A stretch of DNA of 64,000 bases from NCBI RefSeq assembly GCF_901709675.1, contig NC_051104.1, forward strand, positions 4,633,501 to 4,697,500, written 5' to 3'. A model generated the notes under the pieces. It was given only the letters and a program-made list of their open reading frames with translations. It searched no databases and was not told the DNA's origin. The translations under genes were made by a program, and so were the position numbers. How positions within the stretch are numbered: position 1 is the stretch's first letter; every line of letters begins with the position of its first letter. Positions 42,860 through 64,000 of the stretch are shown piece by piece. This DNA is from Syngnathus acus. Lineage: Eukaryota; Chordata; Actinopteri; Syngnathiformes; Syngnathidae.

Positions 42860-42950
42860 CTTTCCATGCTCCATTTCAGAGTCTTGAAGTTAAAAATTAG
42901 AGGACCGAACCACACAATCATCCAGGTTCAACAATTTGTAAATGTTTATC

Positions 42951-47966
<5,016 letters not shown>

Positions 47967-48164
47967 GCTGACTGCTGTACGTACGTCTAGCTGTATTCCG
48001 ACTTCACTATGAGCAGCCCCCACAGTGGCCGGTTGGGGGGGGGGGGTTAAGATTCTTGGAGTGCGCAGAGAGGAGAGCTCGGCTCACGAATAAACGTCTG
48101 TTCGCTCACTGGCATCACACCCACCTCTCCTTGGTAGTCAGTGAGAGCCAAGGAAAGGATTATG

Positions 48165-48197
48165 AGGGCGAGCGAGAGAGCGAGAGAGAGAGAGAGA
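48165..48197. repeat. (GA)n microsatellite
   Basis: Imperfect GA/CG-interrupted then pure GA repeat, about 200 bases upstream of the OLFM3 start codon. Confidence 0.85.
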
Positions 48198-49540
48198 AAT
48201 GTTAAGGGAGTTGTTGAGGTCTATTTGATGATTATGTAGATTAGAAAGAGTTCGTAGAAGTCCCCAAAAACTTTGTTTATATTTTATCAGCATTCACAGG
48301 GTTTTTGTGTGGGTTATAAATCAACTGTGTCGTTCTTTCATCAATACAGACTTTTCTATTTCTTATCTACAGACTATTTTTTATCCCACTGCAGTGGAAA
48401 TTGTGTGGCAAGATTTATAGATTCATTGTTGCCATTTGTTTAAGAGGCTGATGAGATAATAAATAATAAAATGTAATATCTGTGAAATATATCAAGCGTT
48501 TCCCCGAGAACATTCATAAACGGCTTTCAAGCAACATCGAATATAATTACTTTAGTGTAGTTTTGAATTGTTTGGGGAAATCATAGCTGTCATGCCAGCG
48601 AGTTATTGATTGAGTTTTGCTTCGAGTGAGAAAAAAAATCAAAGCTCTCTTAAAAATCAAATCCACATGTCAAGAATGAACGCAAAATATTGTAAGATGG
48701 AACTTTATTGGTTTCAAGAGAGACGGAATTGCACCAGCCCAAAGTTTTTAGTTGACGTCGTTTTACACAAACCACTGAGACATTCAGTTCACTGTTGTTT
48801 CCAATCCAGTTTTAATATTTAATGGAACTATAAAAAGCAACATGGAAAAAAAAAACATTTAGTTACAAAAATGGGTCACCTTAGGGGCTTCTCATTGCAT
48901 TCACAGAAAGGATTTGAACAGTGGATGTCGAGCAGTTGTGGAACTCTCTCTTTTCAAAAATAATCCCCACCCAAAATATATCAACTTAATTGTTTAACCA
49001 AGGTATATACAGGGTATAACATCCTTGCATCCTAAAAGGTTATCAAGAAAGTCTGAGGTATACAACCAAAAAAAAAAATTAAAAAGCCTGTCAGAAAACA
49101 AAACAGAAAAAAGCAACAAATAGAATTAAATTAATTAAATGAATGCCATGATTGCTACTAGCACAGGATCACAACATTAGTGGGAGATGTTGGCGTTATG
49201 TTGTCGCAAAGCTTTTTGGAGTGTCAATATATACAAAGGGCAAAGTCTAAATTTGGCAATGGAGAATTGTTTGGATGCTCACTTTATTTGCCTGATGAAA
49301 AAGGTACACACAGTATTTGGTAAACAGAATTCAAATGTGGAATCCGTTTGCTGAAATAAGCAGAATGGAACACATGCAAGTTTTGAAAAATGGATTCAGA
49401 AATAACAGTAATGTACAAAATACTTACAGTTTTTATTATTATTATCAAAATATACCTTCTTTCTTTGCTTAGCACCTCTTTATTCCTTTGGAGTGTGTTT
49501 TTTGAACAAGCACCATTTGATTTTCCTACAGCACCTGGAG

Positions 49541-49661
49541 AATCCGGAGAGGAGGTCCGCCGCCTCTCCCCGGGCTCGCTCCGATTGGCCCGCCTCCTCT
49601 GCCACGCTTTCAAAATGTCCTTCACCTTTTGCTCCGTGATGGGGTCATGTGGTTCCAGCCC
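49541..49661 (-). other. Unassigned exon-like open segment
   Basis: This GC-rich stretch of about 120 bases lies in AT-rich surroundings. On the minus strand it is bounded by an acceptor-like TTGTTGCCCTTGTAG and a donor-like CCAG/GTGCTG. One frame stays open and reads LEPHDPITEQKVKDILKAWQ, then an Arg-rich stretch (RRRANRSEPGERRRTS). I do not recognise the peptide. It could be a lone exon of an unplaced transcript, a retrocopy fragment, or a conserved block in the COL11A1 3' UTR; the plus strand is also open in one frame. Confidence 0.3.
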
Positions 49662-49862
49662 TACAAGGGCAACAAGTATTCTCCGGGTTTACGCGTACAT
49701 ACATGGAAAGGACATGTTTGCTACACCATCTCTTATTCAAAACTTGCATGTGGCATAGAAAAAGCCTGGGTTGGTGTGGGGGGGGGGGGGTATTGGGGGC
49801 GGGGCTTCAACTTGACTTTCTCTGCTGACCCCATCAAGTCCTTTTTTTTTGGTCATTTTTAT

Positions 49863-63778
<13,916 letters not shown>

Positions 63779-64000
63779 CTTGACAGATGATAGGACAAAT
63801 TAAACCAATTGTCTGGAAAATTGTCAGCATAATTTTCTCCAGCAATGGCAGGATTTATTTGAGGGTAACCACTAGAGGGAAGTGTTTAACTACATTAAAT
63901 CTCGCTGTATGTGACTCAAGATTGACACGGACTTGCGAGACTGTGGGCAAACATGTCCTGGAAGTGTCAATATAAATTTGTTTTGCTAAAATTATTATAC

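Larger units (their letters stand above)
38830..42950. other. Intergenic region ABCA4 to OLFM3 (convergent 3' ends)
   Basis: This 4.1 kb stretch separates two genes whose 3' ends face each other. AATAAA signals for ABCA4 lie at 39147-39152 and 39236-39241. The reverse signal for OLFM3 lies at 42408-42413. The middle is AT-rich with only short, unconvincing open frames. I found no RNA gene and no further exon. Confidence 0.6.
47967..49862. other. OLFM3 upstream region and COL11A1 3' UTR
   Basis: From 47967 to about 48200 lies the OLFM3 5' UTR/promoter region, with a poly-G run near 48037 and a GA repeat near 48170-48197. From 49862 downward on the minus strand lies the COL11A1 3' UTR. Minus-strand AATAAA hexamers occur at 49858-49863, overlapping the stop, and at 49479-49484. 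A GC-rich exon-like segment sits at 49541-49661. The rest is AT-rich with nothing recognisable. Confidence 0.5.

Overview
The window is vertebrate nuclear DNA, almost certainly from a teleost fish. It holds interrupted genes with GT-AG introns, many of them only 70-150 bp long, and every gene recognised is a vertebrate gene. Intergenic spaces are AT-rich, carry microsatellites and contain short non-autonomous DNA transposons. I cannot name the species.

Layout, left to right. (1) 238-1811, minus: the 5' half of MTPAP, the mitochondrial poly(A) polymerase, cut off by the left edge. (2) 2767-5888, plus: a complete MAP3K8 (Tpl2/Cot kinase), head to head with MTPAP across less than 1 kb. (3) 7840-21258, plus: a complete ARHGAP29, a Rho GTPase-activating protein, with a first coding intron of 5.8 kb. 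(4) 22729-38829, plus: a complete ABCA4, the photoreceptor retinoid/lipid transporter, 49 coding exons and about 2,320 residues. (5) 42951-47966, minus: a complete OLFM3 (noelin-3), six coding exons. (6) 49863-63778, minus: the 3' part of COL11A1, alpha-1 chain of type XI collagen. It includes nearly the whole triple helix and the complete C-propeptide, and its 5' part lies beyond the right edge.

The genes are not an operon. They form two or three ancient neighbourhoods. MTPAP-MAP3K8 are neighbours on human 10p11, ARHGAP29-ABCA4 are adjacent on human 1p22, and OLFM3-COL11A1 are adjacent on human 1p21. Here all three pairs lie within 64 kb, so 5889-7839 and 38830-42950 are lineage-specific synteny joins.

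Exon boundaries were read by hand from splice sites, reading frame and recalled family sequence. Frames close through every gene, giving about 468 aa (MAP3K8), 1,313 aa (ARHGAP29), 2,320 aa (ABCA4) and 459 aa (OLFM3). No gene shows an internal frameshift or stop. The least expected features are two GC-AG introns, two MITE-like repeat families, a GC-rich exon-like open segment just downstream of COL11A1 that I could not assign, and a cysteine in the COL11A1 C-propeptide that may be absent in the human chain.
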